64,000 bases of DNA from SGZJ01 sp949372955 (GTDB lineage: Bacteria; Bacteroidota; Bacteroidia; Flavobacteriales; Flavobacteriaceae), in contig CASIAX010000010.1 of NCBI GenBank assembly GCA_949372955.1, positions 164,194 to 228,193 on the forward strand. The letters are read 5' to 3'. A program made the position numbers and the translations under genes. Shown here in pieces: positions 36,101 through 44,844 of this stretch. Every line of letters begins with the position of its first letter. Position 1 is the first letter of the stretch. The notes beneath the pieces were generated by a model. It did no database searches and was not told the DNA's origin. It saw only the letters and a program-made list of their open reading frames with translations.

Positions 36101-36215
36101 GTATAAATTTATATTCTAACTCAGAACTCTTGAATGAAGAGTCATTATTTTTTTGTTGAGAATAAGAATTGATTATGAATAATAAAAAAAGAGAGTTTAA
36201 AATAAATTTATTCAT
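33123..36215 (-). CDS. Large secreted surface protein, T9SS type A
   Basis: A 1030-residue protein with a signal peptide (about 1-19). Residues about 90-520 form a beta-rich domain (PTGSVGPNHYVAAWNSAYQV, PHYAIWSDGYYISVNAN) resembling a six-bladed propeller found in flavobacterial surface proteins; then two CARDB-like repeats (about 535-745), a choice-of-anchor/MAM-like lectin domain (about 755-935, DWMISPEFNVEGVSSPILSF), and a T9SS type A C-terminal domain (about 950-1030, ending in a hydrophobic beta strand). It is a likely adhesin or carbohydrate-binding protein. The CARDB-like pair resembles that of the protease gene downstream. Three copies of an 8-base repeat sit just before its ATG. Confidence 0.85.
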   Translation of the reverse strand: MNKFILNSLFLLFIINSYSQQKNNDSSFKSSELEYKFIPSILDQIKDGTFIYAEESKGPEVKRKDKKLRLNKAVIGKGLPLGDDPLLDIQNNATIKASREPIIVFETMTSSNSCPSDPTGSVGPNHYVAAWNSAYQVYDKEGNNLTPASSLTSLFGQDNFGDPVVLYDAQVDRFIITSMGQSSIQLAISQTSDPVTGGWHVYSASSSLTVFETAGLPDYPHYAIWSDGYYISVNANANDFYVLERDKIIDGDPSATIQAGTAPSLYAGGLASPHFFSVTGDNHPVSGNATMVYFQDDAWGGVSQDHLKLWTVNIDWSNPNNSSISNPNQINTASFNSIFDGGAFQNLTLPNGYDIDACQGIVMQLAQFRKFTSHNSAIFNFTIDVDGSTAKKAGIRWYELRQDADGEPWTLHQEGTYTAPDGKNAFVGSMAMDSQGNIGMGYTSMSTTENIAINYTGRFANDPLGQMTISEENIATSTSNPNSCGGRYADYAHLSVDPTNDKTFWFVSEYFSPGRRDVVGAFQIAADFANDIGIVGINSPISGTLTNSENITVSIFNYGEEAASNFDISYQVDSQTVITETFSGSLASNETGEFTFSTTADLSSTGAVYEICAYSSLTGDEDSSNDSFCAEVQSLDLNDLGVSNIISPVSAANGSSNELVTIEITNYGGGDQSNFDVSYEFSGVTVTETVSGPISANSTFEYIFTETIDLSFSGDYEITATTLLENDSDSSNNSFTVNISVNCPEEYSLPIIWKDDFECYDPYAISDIGDWLIYDYDGGTTWGSNAVDFDNEGYVGAGIIFNYPLSGATDEIWNSYQGDQGLYFFASGANSTTFPNDDWMISPEFNVEGVSSPILSFWAKSLTDQYGPDEFQIGIGSTTNPADFTIISGGADVQAPTEWTQYEYDLSEYIGQTIRVGIHCVSPDTFVLQMDEFKVEGTLGIEDTFLYDSEFKIISKENNQFNISLATNYNENISFSVYTISGQTLVFNNISKDSDKYIYDLDMSYAASGIYLVKMGNSSIGFKTGKIIVK

Positions 36216-36217
36216 CT

Positions 36218-36240
36218 GGGTTTTTGGGTTTTTGGGTTTT
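36218..36240 (-). repeat. Three tandem copies of an 8-base repeat next to the start of the surface-protein gene
   Basis: On the plus strand GGGTTTTT, GGGTTTTT and GGGTTTT (the third ends one base short). It lies 3 to 25 bases upstream of the ATG on the minus strand, within the untranslated leader. Confidence 0.85.
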
Positions 36241-36317
36241 CAAAAAGTTAAAGTTATGTCTTTTCGATTAAATATTAAAATTATAAAGATGAAATAGGTA
36301 GAGTAAAACCACTCTTC

Positions 36318-37862
36318 TTAAAGCATTTTAGAAAGTGCAGTATTAAAACTAACTTTTTCTTTAATATAGCTTTCAACTTCCTTTAACGGAATTCTATCTT
36401 GCTCCATGGTATCTCTATCTCGAATAGTGATAGTGCTATCTTCTTTTGTTTGATGGTCAATAGTAATACAATAAGGGGTTCCAATCGCATCTTGTCTTCT
36501 GTATCTTCTACCAACAGCATCTTTTTCATCAAAAGTCACATTAAACTCTAACTTTAACTCATTATAAATATTTCTTGCAAGCTCTGAAAGACCATCCTTT
36601 TTTACTAATGGCAATACTGCAACTTTGTAAGTAGAAAGAAAAGGTGGTATTTTCAAAACAGTACGGGTAGTATTGTTTTCAAGAGTCTCTTCGCATAATG
36701 AGTTAGAGAAAATAGCCAAGAACATTCTGTCTAAGCCTATGGAAGTTTCAATAACACAAGGTGTATAGCTTTCATTTAATTCGTGATCGAAGTACTGAAG
36801 TTTTTTTCCTGAGAATTCTTGATGCTGTTTTAAGTCGAAATCAGTTCTTGAATGTATTCCTTCTAATTCTTTAAAGCCAAATGGGAATTTAAATTCAATA
36901 TCTGTTGCTGCATCTGCATAATGTGCTAATTTTTCATGATCATGAAAACGATAATTATCTTCACCCATACCTAAAGAAATATGCCATTTCATTCTGTTCG
37001 CTTTCCATTTCTGATACCAATCATTTTGAGTTCCAGGTTTAACAAAGAATTGCATTTCCATTTGTTCAAACTCTCTCATTCTAAAGATGAATTGTCTAGC
37101 TACAATTTCATTTCTAAATGCTTTCCCAGTCTGAGCAATACCGAATGGAATTTTCATTCTTCCAGTTTTTTGCACATTCAAAAAATTAACAAATATACCT
37201 TGGGCAGTTTCGGGTCTTAAATATAGGTCTGTAGCAGTATCTGCCGATGCTCCAAGTTTTGTTCCAAACATCAAATTAAATTGTTTAACATCTGTCCAAT
37301 TTTTACTGCCTGAAATAGGACAAACGATATTTAACTCTAATATTAAATTTTTAACATCTTCTAAATCTTCATTTTCTAAAGACTTCCCAAGTCTAGATAA
37401 AATGATGGTAATTTTTTCTTTATAACCTGCAACACGAGGATTAGTGACCACAAATTGTTCTTTATCAAACTTTTCGCCAAACCTTTTTGCCGCTTTTAAA
37501 ATCTCTTTATCAATCTTGTTTTCAATTTTCGCACAGTAATCTTCAACAAGTACATCGGCACGGTATCTTTTTTTGGAATCTTTATTATCAATTAAAGGAT
37601 CGTTAAAGGCATCAATATGACCAGAAGCTGCCCAGGTTTTTGGGTGCATTAATATAGCAGAATCTATACCAACTATATTCTCATTCATTTGAACCATTGA
37701 TTTCCACCAATATTCTCTAATATTATTTTTTAGTTCTGCTCCATTTTGAGCATAATCATATACAGCACTTAAACCATCATAAATCTCACTGCTTTGAAAA
37801 ATAAACCCATATTCTTTAGCGTGCGAAATAACTCTTTTAAACTTGTCTTCATTTATACCCAT
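36318..37862 (-). CDS. glyS: Glycyl-tRNA synthetase (homodimeric, class II)
   Basis: A 514-residue alpha2-type GlyRS. It has the N-terminal RVISHAKEYGFIFQSSEIYDG, the motif 2 region FRNEIVARQFIFRMREFEQMEMQF, the motif 3 region IETSIGLDRMFLAIF, and the C-terminal anticodon-binding domain (about 410-514, VAVLPLVKKDGLSELARNIY). All features are regular for the family. Single gene, divergent from the Ig-like lipoprotein. Confidence 0.97.
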   Translation of the reverse strand: MGINEDKFKRVISHAKEYGFIFQSSEIYDGLSAVYDYAQNGAELKNNIREYWWKSMVQMNENIVGIDSAILMHPKTWAASGHIDAFNDPLIDNKDSKKRYRADVLVEDYCAKIENKIDKEILKAAKRFGEKFDKEQFVVTNPRVAGYKEKITIILSRLGKSLENEDLEDVKNLILELNIVCPISGSKNWTDVKQFNLMFGTKLGASADTATDLYLRPETAQGIFVNFLNVQKTGRMKIPFGIAQTGKAFRNEIVARQFIFRMREFEQMEMQFFVKPGTQNDWYQKWKANRMKWHISLGMGEDNYRFHDHEKLAHYADAATDIEFKFPFGFKELEGIHSRTDFDLKQHQEFSGKKLQYFDHELNESYTPCVIETSIGLDRMFLAIFSNSLCEETLENNTTRTVLKIPPFLSTYKVAVLPLVKKDGLSELARNIYNELKLEFNVTFDEKDAVGRRYRRQDAIGTPYCITIDHQTKEDSTITIRDRDTMEQDRIPLKEVESYIKEKVSFNTALSKML

Positions 37863-37947
37863 AATGTAAAAATATGAAACCCTTTTGAACTAAAGGAATG
37901 GTTTTTTGAAAATTATACGTTAATTTGTACTTAATCTAACATTACTA

Positions 37948-39552
37948 GTGAAGGAATTAACAAATTTTGTCTTTAAAATTATTATTGCACTAACTATCGT
38001 GTGCTGTGCAAATAGAGGCACTCCAACTGGGGGTGAAATAGATGAAGTTGCACCTTCCATTATTAAATCAACTCCAGAGAATTATACACTAAATTTTAAT
38101 TCAAAAGAAATAAGGGTCTATTTTGATGAATATATAAAATTTAAAAACCTACAAAAATATTTAATTATTTCCCCTCCTATTGATCCTGCACCAGAAATAA
38201 CCCCTTTAGGAACAGCAAGTAAATATTTAGAAATTAAATTTCAAGATTCATTACAACCAAATTCTACTTATGTATTCAATTTTGGAGAAAGTATTGTAGA
38301 TAATAATGCGGATAATGTTTTTTCTAATTATAAATATGTTTTTTCCACAGGAAAGTATATTGATTCACTAAAAATAAATGGCTCACTTAAGGACGCTTTA
38401 GAAAGAAAAGTTTCTGAAGAAATTAATGTTATGCTTTATGAAATCGATAGCACTACTTCTGATTCTATTATCTACAAATCAAAGCCAAAGTATATAACAA
38501 AACTAATTGATAGTACCGGCCTGTTTAGTTTAGAAAACTTAAAAAAAGGAGAGTATCTATTAATTGCTTTAAAAGAAGAAAACATAGACTATATTTATCA
38601 AAATGCAACTGATAAAATAGCATTTTATAGTGGTATTATTCAACTGCCTAGGGATACTGGTAATTATAATTTGAAATTATTTAAAGAAAATTTAGATTTT
38701 AAATTTAGCAGACCAAAACAATCTTCTAAAAATTCAATTTCTTTTGGATTTGATGGTGAACTAGAAGATTATAAAATTAACTTAATTTCAACTGTTGAAG
38801 AATCTTTTTCAAGTAAGATTATTATGAACGAAGCTAAGGATACTTTATATTATTGGCATAACACCACTAAAAAATTAGACTCACTACTTTTTAAAGTAAC
38901 AAACAATAATTTTATTGACACATTATCTGTGAAGTTGAGAAATCAAGAAATTGATTCTTTAAAAATTAAAGCACTACAAAACAACTATATTTCTTTCCTT
39001 GATAATATACTTTTCCAAGCAAATACACCTTTTAACAAAATTGATAAAACAAAAATTAGCATTACTAATAATGACTCTTTAGAAGTAGAGTTTAAAGTCT
39101 CTTTAGATACTTTTAAAAATACCTATGTCTTTCAGTTTAACAAACAAGAAGAAGAAAGTTATAATGTGAAATTTCTGCCTGGAACTTTTACAGATTTTTA
39201 TAACTTTTCAAATGATACCTTAAGTTATACCTACAAAACAAAAACTTATGATGACTACGGAAACCTAAGGCTTATTCTAAGAAATGTTGAGTATCCTGCA
39301 ATTGTGCAACTGACAACTAAACTAGGAGAAGTTAAATATGAAAAAACAGTAACTTCGAATGGCAATATTGACTTCAAACATATTGTACCTAGTAAATATT
39401 ATGTTAGAGTAATATTAGATCGTAATAAAAATAATAAATTCGACTCTGGAAACTACTTACTTAAGTCTTTTCCCGAAACAGTAAGCCATCTAGATGAAGA
39501 ACTTGATATAAGAGCAGGTTGGGACCTAGTTCAAGAGTTTATTTTAAAATAG
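37948..39552 (+). CDS. Ig-like domain (Big_5/SbsA type) lipoprotein
   Basis: A 534-residue lipoprotein with GTG start at 37948. A short hydrophobic signal ends in VCC at about 19-20 (lipobox-like), followed by ANRGTPTGGEIDEVAPSI and a Big_5-type Ig-like domain at about 30-130 (STPENYTLNFNSKEIRVYFDE, LQPNSTYVFNFGESIVDNN). The remainder is beta-rich with an ELDIRAGWDLVQEFILK C-terminus common to this flavobacterial family. The function is unknown; an outer-membrane-attached structural protein is likely. It is convergent with sdhB, 5 bases apart. Confidence 0.85.
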   Translation: MKELTNFVFKIIIALTIVCCANRGTPTGGEIDEVAPSIIKSTPENYTLNFNSKEIRVYFDEYIKFKNLQKYLIISPPIDPAPEITPLGTASKYLEIKFQDSLQPNSTYVFNFGESIVDNNADNVFSNYKYVFSTGKYIDSLKINGSLKDALERKVSEEINVMLYEIDSTTSDSIIYKSKPKYITKLIDSTGLFSLENLKKGEYLLIALKEENIDYIYQNATDKIAFYSGIIQLPRDTGNYNLKLFKENLDFKFSRPKQSSKNSISFGFDGELEDYKINLISTVEESFSSKIIMNEAKDTLYYWHNTTKKLDSLLFKVTNNNFIDTLSVKLRNQEIDSLKIKALQNNYISFLDNILFQANTPFNKIDKTKISITNNDSLEVEFKVSLDTFKNTYVFQFNKQEEESYNVKFLPGTFTDFYNFSNDTLSYTYKTKTYDDYGNLRLILRNVEYPAIVQLTTKLGEVKYEKTVTSNGNIDFKHIVPSKYYVRVILDRNKNNKFDSGNYLLKSFPETVSHLDEELDIRAGWDLVQEFILK

Positions 39553-39557
39553 AAAAT

Positions 39558-40301
39558 CTACAATACTTTAGATTTCATTAATTCTCTATTCATTCTTGCA
39601 ATATTGTCAAGAGAAATACCTTTAGGACACTCTACTTCACAAGCACCTGTATTAGAACAATTTCCAAAACCTTCTAAATCCATTTGATCAATCATCTTAG
39701 TGACCCTGTCACTAGCCTCTACTTTTCCTTGAGGCAAAAGAGCATATTGAGATATTTTCGCACCAACAAACAACATAGCTGAAGAGTTTTTACAAGTAGC
39801 TACACATGCCCCACAACCAATACATGTAGCCGCATCAAATGCATTATCTGCATCTGTTTTATTTATTGGAATTGAATTTGCATCCTGAGTATTTCCAGAT
39901 GTATTTACAGAGATATAACCTCCTGCGTGTTGGATACGATCAAAGGCACTTCGATCCACTACAAGATCTTTAATAACTGGAAAAGAAGTAGCTCTAAAGG
40001 GTTCAATAAAAATTGTATCTCCGTCCTTAAACTTTCTCATGTGAAGTTGGCAGGTTGTAATGGCTCTATCTGGTCCATGTGCTTGACCATTTATATATAA
40101 AGAACATGATCCACATATTCCTTCTCTACAATCATGATCAAAAGCGACAGGTAATTCATCATTTTTAATTAATGTTGAATTGAGCTGATCTAACATCTCT
40201 AAAAATGACATATTAGGAGATATATTATCTACATCATAATTCACAATACTTCCCTTAGAAGTTGAATTTTTTTGACGCCAGATTTTTAATTTTAATTTCA
40301 T
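39558..40301 (-). CDS. sdhB: Succinate dehydrogenase/fumarate reductase iron-sulfur subunit
   Basis: Electron-transfer subunit of complex II. The 247-residue protein has the [2Fe-2S] ligands in [16 protein letters not shown] and TTCQLH, and clusters in the C-terminal half with [14 protein letters not shown] and [15 protein letters not shown], the Bacteroidota (type B) pattern. It follows sdhA by 6 bases in sdhCAB. Confidence 0.97.
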   Translation of the reverse strand: MKLKLKIWRQKNSTSKGSIVNYDVDNISPNMSFLEMLDQLNSTLIKNDELPVAFDHDCREGICGSCSLYINGQAHGPDRAITTCQLHMRKFKDGDTIFIEPFRATSFPVIKDLVVDRSAFDRIQHAGGYISVNTSGNTQDANSIPINKTDADNAFDAATCIGCGACVATCKNSSAMLFVGAKISQYALLPQGKVEASDRVTKMIDQMDLEGFGNCSNTGACEVECPKGISLDNIARMNRELMKSKVL

Positions 40302-40307
40302 AAATAT

Positions 40308-42617
40308 TTATTTATAACTTCTTTCTTTAACTTCAATATCATTATAATTTAATTCTTCTTTATGTAATATTGCATCTTTTGGATCCCCTTTATACTCCCA
40401 AGCAGAAACAAACTGATAGTCTTTATTTCTTACGGCCTCACCTTCAGGTGTTTGATGTTCATCTCTGAAATGTCCGCCACAAGATTCTTCCCTAGATAAA
40501 GCATCTTTTGCAAATAGTTCTCCTAGCTCTAGAAAATCAGCAACCCTACCAGCTTTAGCTAACTCTTCATTGAATTCATCAGCTGATCCAGGAACTTTCA
40601 CTTCATTCCAAAAAAGATTTCTTAAATCAGATATTTCATTAATAGCTTCATTTAAGTCTTTAGAATTTCTTGCCATACCGCACTTATTCCACATTATTTT
40701 ACCTAATTTTTTATGGAAATAGTCAACAGAATGTTTTCCTTTATTATTAATAAAAAAGTTTAATTTTTTTATTGCTTCGCGTTCAGCATTTTCGAATTCA
40801 ACTGTATCGGTAGGAATTGGACCTGTTGAAATATCATCAGATAAATAATCTCCAATTGTATAAGGCAAAACAAAGTATCCATCAGCTAATCCTTGCATTA
40901 ATGCAGAGGCACCTAGCCTATTTGCTCCATGATCAGAGAAATTAGCTTCCCCGATTGCATATAAGCCAGGAATTGTTGTCATTAAATTATAATCGACCCA
41001 AATTCCACCCATTGTATAATGAACAGCAGGGTATATCATCATTGGAGTTTTATAAGGGTTTTGGTCAACTATTTTTTCATACATCTGAAACAAGTTTCCA
41101 TATTTCTTTTTTATAACAGCAGTACCTAATTTGCTCACTAAAGCTTCATTATTTTCATCCTCACCATTTATGTGAGCTTGTTCTTTTCCGTATCTAATAA
41201 TTGCAGCAGCAAAATCTAAATAAACTGCTTCTCCAGTTGCATTTACTCCAAATCCAGCATCACATCTCTCTTTAGCTGCTCTTGATGCAACATCACGAGG
41301 AACTAGGTTACCAAATGCAGGATATCTTCTTTCTAAGAAATAATCTCTGTTTTCTTCCAAAATATCTAAAGGAGTTATTTTGCCTTCTCTAATAGAAGTT
41401 GCATCTTGTTTAGTACTAGGAACCCAAATTCTTCCATCATTTCGAAGAGATTCTGACATCAATGTAAGTTTGGATTGATGATCTCCTGAGACAGGAATAC
41501 AAGTTGGGTGAATTTGAGTAAAACATGGGTTTGCAAAATATGCACCACGTTTATGTGCTTTCCAAGCTGCGGTCACATTACTTCCCATTGCATTTGTAGA
41601 TAAATAAAATACATTACCATACCCTCCTGAACCGAGAACAACAGCATGAGCAGAATGTCTTTCGACTGCCCCAGTTATTAAATTTCTAGTAATAATACCT
41701 CTGGCTTTACCATCAACAAGAACAACATCTAGCATTTCGTGTCTATTGTACATTTTGATTTTACCTCTGCTAATTTGTCTGTTCATAGCAGAGTATGCGC
41801 CCAATAGTAATTGCTGGCCGGTTTGGCCTTTAGCATAAAATGTTCTCGAAACTAAAACACCACCAAAAGATCTGTTATCCAAAAGTCCTCCATAATCTCT
41901 GGCAAAAGGAACCCCTTGAGCAACGCATTGATCGATTATATTAGTAGATACCTCAGCTAATCTATAAACATTAGATTCTCTTGATCTGTAATCTCCACCC
42001 TTAACAGTGTCATAAAACAATCTGTAAGTGGAATCACCATCACCTTGATAATTTTTTGCAGCATTTATACCTCCTTGAGCAGCAATGGAGTGCGCTCTTC
42101 TAGGTGAATCTTGAAAACAGAAGGCTTTAACATTATATCCTAGCTCAGCTAAAGTTGCAGCTGCAGAACCACCGGCTAAGCCAGTTCCTACAACAATAAT
42201 ATCAATGAGTCTTTTATTTGCTGGATTAACTAAATTAATTTTGTTCTTATGGTTGGTCCATTTATCCTTTAAAACTCCATCAGGTTGATTAGACTTAAGT
42301 TTTGAACTATATTTAAGTTCTGGAGTCTTTTGAATTTGAACAAGATACTGCTCGAAATTTTTAGCAGTCTGTTCAATTATTAAATTTTTTGATTTAAAAT
42401 CTTTATCAGAACTTTTGACTGGAGACCTACATTCTTTTTTATGCCAGTTAGTATCCCAGTCTTTTAATTTACATTTTACTCCAGTACTTTTTTTAATTAT
42501 TTTGGGAGCTGAATTATTAACTTTATGATAGTACCTAACACATATCAACACCTCTTCATCTGGCAAATACTCTCCTTTAGGCTTTCTGTAGTTTAAAGAA
42601 TATGTAATTTTGTTCAT
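40308..42617 (-). CDS. sdhA: Succinate dehydrogenase flavoprotein subunit with an integrase-like N-terminal extension
   Basis: From about residue 107 the protein is ordinary Bacteroidota Sdh[24 protein letters not shown] fold [13 protein letters not shown] (144-156), [17 protein letters not shown] with the FAD-binding histidine at about 176, and the active-site segments. Total length is 769 residues, roughly 100 more than usual. The extra N-terminal 105 residues ([32 protein letters not shown] at 42-55; [20 protein letters not shown]) look like the arm-DNA-binding domain of Bacteroidota tyrosine integrases: short beta strands, a Ser-Thr-Gly turn, a conserved Trp-Asp, then an Asn-rich helix. 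There is no ATG, GTG or TTG near the old start, so the fusion is translated as one chain. The catalytic part appears intact. The resemblance to integrases is my recognition and has not been tested by search. Confidence 0.9.
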   Translation of the reverse strand: MNKITYSLNYRKPKGEYLPDEEVLICVRYYHKVNNSAPKIIKKSTGVKCKLKDWDTNWHKKECRSPVKSSDKDFKSKNLIIEQTAKNFEQYLVQIQKTPELKYSSKLKSNQPDGVLKDKWTNHKNKINLVNPANKRLIDIIVVGTGLAGGSAAATLAELGYNVKAFCFQDSPRRAHSIAAQGGINAAKNYQGDGDSTYRLFYDTVKGGDYRSRESNVYRLAEVSTNIIDQCVAQGVPFARDYGGLLDNRSFGGVLVSRTFYAKGQTGQQLLLGAYSAMNRQISRGKIKMYNRHEMLDVVLVDGKARGIITRNLITGAVERHSAHAVVLGSGGYGNVFYLSTNAMGSNVTAAWKAHKRGAYFANPCFTQIHPTCIPVSGDHQSKLTLMSESLRNDGRIWVPSTKQDATSIREGKITPLDILEENRDYFLERRYPAFGNLVPRDVASRAAKERCDAGFGVNATGEAVYLDFAAAIIRYGKEQAHINGEDENNEALVSKLGTAVIKKKYGNLFQMYEKIVDQNPYKTPMMIYPAVHYTMGGIWVDYNLMTTIPGLYAIGEANFSDHGANRLGASALMQGLADGYFVLPYTIGDYLSDDISTGPIPTDTVEFENAEREAIKKLNFFINNKGKHSVDYFHKKLGKIMWNKCGMARNSKDLNEAINEISDLRNLFWNEVKVPGSADEFNEELAKAGRVADFLELGELFAKDALSREESCGGHFRDEHQTPEGEAVRNKDYQFVSAWEYKGDPKDAILHKEELNYNDIEVKERSYK

Positions 42618-42633
42618 AGATCAATTGAATTAT

Positions 42634-42667
42634 GTGTTACAAAATTAATTAAAATTAATTATAACAC
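42634..42667 (-). other. Hairpin in the sdhC-sdhA gap
   Basis: On the minus strand GTGTTA and TAACAC close an outer 6-bp stem; within it AATTAAT and ATTAATT form an inner 7-bp stem with a 4-base loop. It is not followed by a T-run, so a processing or stability element is more likely than a terminator. Confidence 0.55.
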
Positions 42668-42722
42668 GTATATATATTTATAAATTATATTAAATAAAAT
42701 TCGCAGCAAATAAATGCCATAA

Positions 42723-43415
42723 TTAATGATTAAAAAAATGAAATAATGCAATAAAAACAAAACCTAAAGGAATGCAAATTGAATAAGCATAACTAAAGTT
42801 TTGTAAGACTTTTTTTCTACCAATTGTTGAACCCATAGACTGAAATGCAGAAGTAAAACCATGCATTAGATGAAGAGATAAAAAGCAAAAAGCAATACAA
42901 TAAAATATTACTCTAGGAGCATAGCTAAATTTGTGTTGTAATTCTGTAAAATACCTATACTCACCAGTCAAAATTCCGTCTACCATAACCTTTCCACCAT
43001 CCCAGTCACCTTGAATAAATTTAGCATCTATTTCAGGTAACCAAAAATCAGCAAAATGAAGAAGCATAAATGATAATATTGCTAGACCACTCCAAATCAT
43101 GTTTCTGCTCATCCATGAAGAATTTGCACTACCATTATTATAAACATATTTAACTTTAGAGGACCTGTAGTTAATAAATTCTAAAATGAATCCCATTACA
43201 AAATGAAAAATTACACCAAAAATTAATACTGGTTGGAGAACAAATTGAACTAAAGGGTTAGTACCCATAAAGTGAGATATTTCGTTAAAGGTATCCGGGC
43301 TAAAAACAGATGTGAAATTAATTGCGAAGTGCTGTAGCAAAAATACCATTAAAAATATAGCTGAAAGAGCCATTGATATTTTCCTTGCAATGGATGTATT
43401 AAAAAATACTGACAT
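42723..43415 (-). CDS. sdhC: Succinate dehydrogenase cytochrome b subunit (type B)
   Basis: A 230-residue membrane anchor of complex II with five predicted helices and histidines placed for two haem groups (LQHFAINF, LLHFADFW, LSLHLMHGF). It begins FFNTSIARKISMALSAIFLM, the N-terminus typical of the Bacteroidota b subunit. First gene of sdhCAB. A 105-base gap with a hairpin separates it from sdhA. Confidence 0.95.
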   Translation of the reverse strand: MSVFFNTSIARKISMALSAIFLMVFLLQHFAINFTSVFSPDTFNEISHFMGTNPLVQFVLQPVLIFGVIFHFVMGFILEFINYRSSKVKYVYNNGSANSSWMSRNMIWSGLAILSFMLLHFADFWLPEIDAKFIQGDWDGGKVMVDGILTGEYRYFTELQHKFSYAPRVIFYCIAFCFLSLHLMHGFTSAFQSMGSTIGRKKVLQNFSYAYSICIPLGFVFIALFHFFNH

Positions 43416-43439
43416 CTGTTATTATATTAAAAATTTAAA

Positions 43440-43470
43440 CAAATGTAACACTGAAAAAAATGTTACACAA
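43440..43470 (-). promoter_or_regulatory. sdhC promoter with an inverted repeat across the spacer
   Basis: On the minus strand TTG (43468-43470), 20 bases, TACATTTG (43440-43447): a consensus Bacteroidota promoter about 25 bases before the sdhC ATG. The region also contains the inverted repeat TGTAACA-N10-TGTTACA (43444-43467), whose arms overlap both promoter elements and could bind a regulator. Confidence 0.65.
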
Positions 43471-43521
43471 GAAAAAATGTCTATTTAGAATGATTTTAAA
43501 ATAAATCAAAAAGAATATTAT

Positions 43522-43529
43522 TACATTTG
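43522..43529 (+). promoter_or_regulatory. Probable promoter (-7) of the Xaa-Pro aminopeptidase gene
   Basis: TACATTTG, an exact -7 match, 20 bases before the ATG. No clear TTG at the usual distance. Confidence 0.45.
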
Positions 43530-43548
43530 AATTATAAAATTAATAAAT

Positions 43549-44844
43549 ATGAAATACGAATCAATTGACAGTAAGCTATTTATAAAAAATAGACTTAATT
43601 TTTCTAAAAAAATGAAAGAAAATGGTATTGCTTTTTTTAATTCAAATGACATATATCCTGTAAGTGCTGATTCTACATTGCCATTTGAACAACATAGAGA
43701 TATATTCTACCTAAGCGGTATAGATCAAGAAGAAAGCGTGTTAGTTTTATGCCCAAATAGTATCAACCCTAAACATAGAGAGATTTTATTTTTAAAAGAA
43801 ACAAATGATCACATTGCAGTTTGGGAAGGACCTAAAATAAATAAAAAACAAGCATTTGAATTGAGTGGAGTGAAAAGTGTTTACTGGCTTAATGATCTAG
43901 AAAACATAATTGAAGAATTAATGGTTAATTGTAATAATATTTACATTAATGAAAATGAGCATTACAGAGCTAAAGTTGAAACTGAAACTAGAGAGGCAAG
44001 ATTTAGCAAATGGTTACTAAATAAATATCCAAAACAAAACAAACAAAGAAGTAACCCTATTTTGCAAAGACTCAGGTCCGTGAAAGATCCTATTGAAACA
44101 AGATTAATACAACACGCTTGTAACATAACTAATAAAGGTTTTAGAAGGATTTTGAATTTTGTAAAACCGGGTGTATGGGAATATGAAATTGAAGCAGAGT
44201 TTATACATGAGTTTTTGATAAATAAGTCTAAAAAATTTGCTTATACCCCCATAATTGCATCAGGGCAAAATGCAAATATCCTTCATTACATTGAAAACAA
44301 TATGCAGTGTAAAAATGGTGATTTAATACTTTTAGATGTCGGGGCTGAATACGCTAATTATTCTAGTGATATGACTAGGACTATCCCTGTAAATGGGAGG
44401 TTTAACGAAAGGCAAAAAGCAGTATACAATTCGGTATTGAAAGTTAAAAAGGAAGCTACTAAACTACTTGTTCCGGGTACTGATTGGGCTGAATATCATA
44501 CAGAAGTAGGAAAGCTAATGACTTCAGAACTTATTGATTTAAAATTATTAGACAAATCAGATATTCAACAGCAATCTAAGGACAAACCCGCTTACAAAAA
44601 GTACTTTATGCATGGAACATCTCACCACATGGGTTTAGACACACATGACTATGGTTTATTAGAAGAACCGATGGAAGAAAACATGGTATTTACGGTAGAA
44701 CCTGGAATTTATTTACCCACTGAAGGTTTTGGGATTAGACTTGAAGATGATGTAATAATTCAAAAAACTGGAGAACCAATAAACATGATGAGAGATATTC
44801 CCATTGAAATTGATGAAATTGAAAACTTAATGAACGCTAGCTAA
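43549..44844 (+). CDS. pepP: Xaa-Pro aminopeptidase (M24B)
   Basis: A 431-residue cytoplasmic metallopeptidase that removes the N-terminal residue before proline. The N-terminal AMP_N domain (LPFEQHRDIFYLSGIDQEES) is followed by the pita-bread domain with the five metal ligands in LLDVGAEYANYSSDMTRTIP (two Asp), FMHGTSHHMGLDTHD (His), TVEPGIYLP (Glu) and GIRLEDDVII (Glu). Its 3' end overlaps thiL on the opposite strand by 8 bases. Confidence 0.95.
   Translation: MKYESIDSKLFIKNRLNFSKKMKENGIAFFNSNDIYPVSADSTLPFEQHRDIFYLSGIDQEESVLVLCPNSINPKHREILFLKETNDHIAVWEGPKINKKQAFELSGVKSVYWLNDLENIIEELMVNCNNIYINENEHYRAKVETETREARFSKWLLNKYPKQNKQRSNPILQRLRSVKDPIETRLIQHACNITNKGFRRILNFVKPGVWEYEIEAEFIHEFLINKSKKFAYTPIIASGQNANILHYIENNMQCKNGDLILLDVGAEYANYSSDMTRTIPVNGRFNERQKAVYNSVLKVKKEATKLLVPGTDWAEYHTEVGKLMTSELIDLKLLDKSDIQQQSKDKPAYKKYFMHGTSHHMGLDTHDYGLLEEPMEENMVFTVEPGIYLPTEGFGIRLEDDVIIQKTGEPINMMRDIPIEIDEIENLMNAS

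Noticed and set aside
42302..42617. The integrase-like segment as a separate integrase gene or active mobile element
   Set aside because: There is no catalytic domain, no stop codon before SdhA and no att-like repeats were seen; it reads only as an extension of SdhA.
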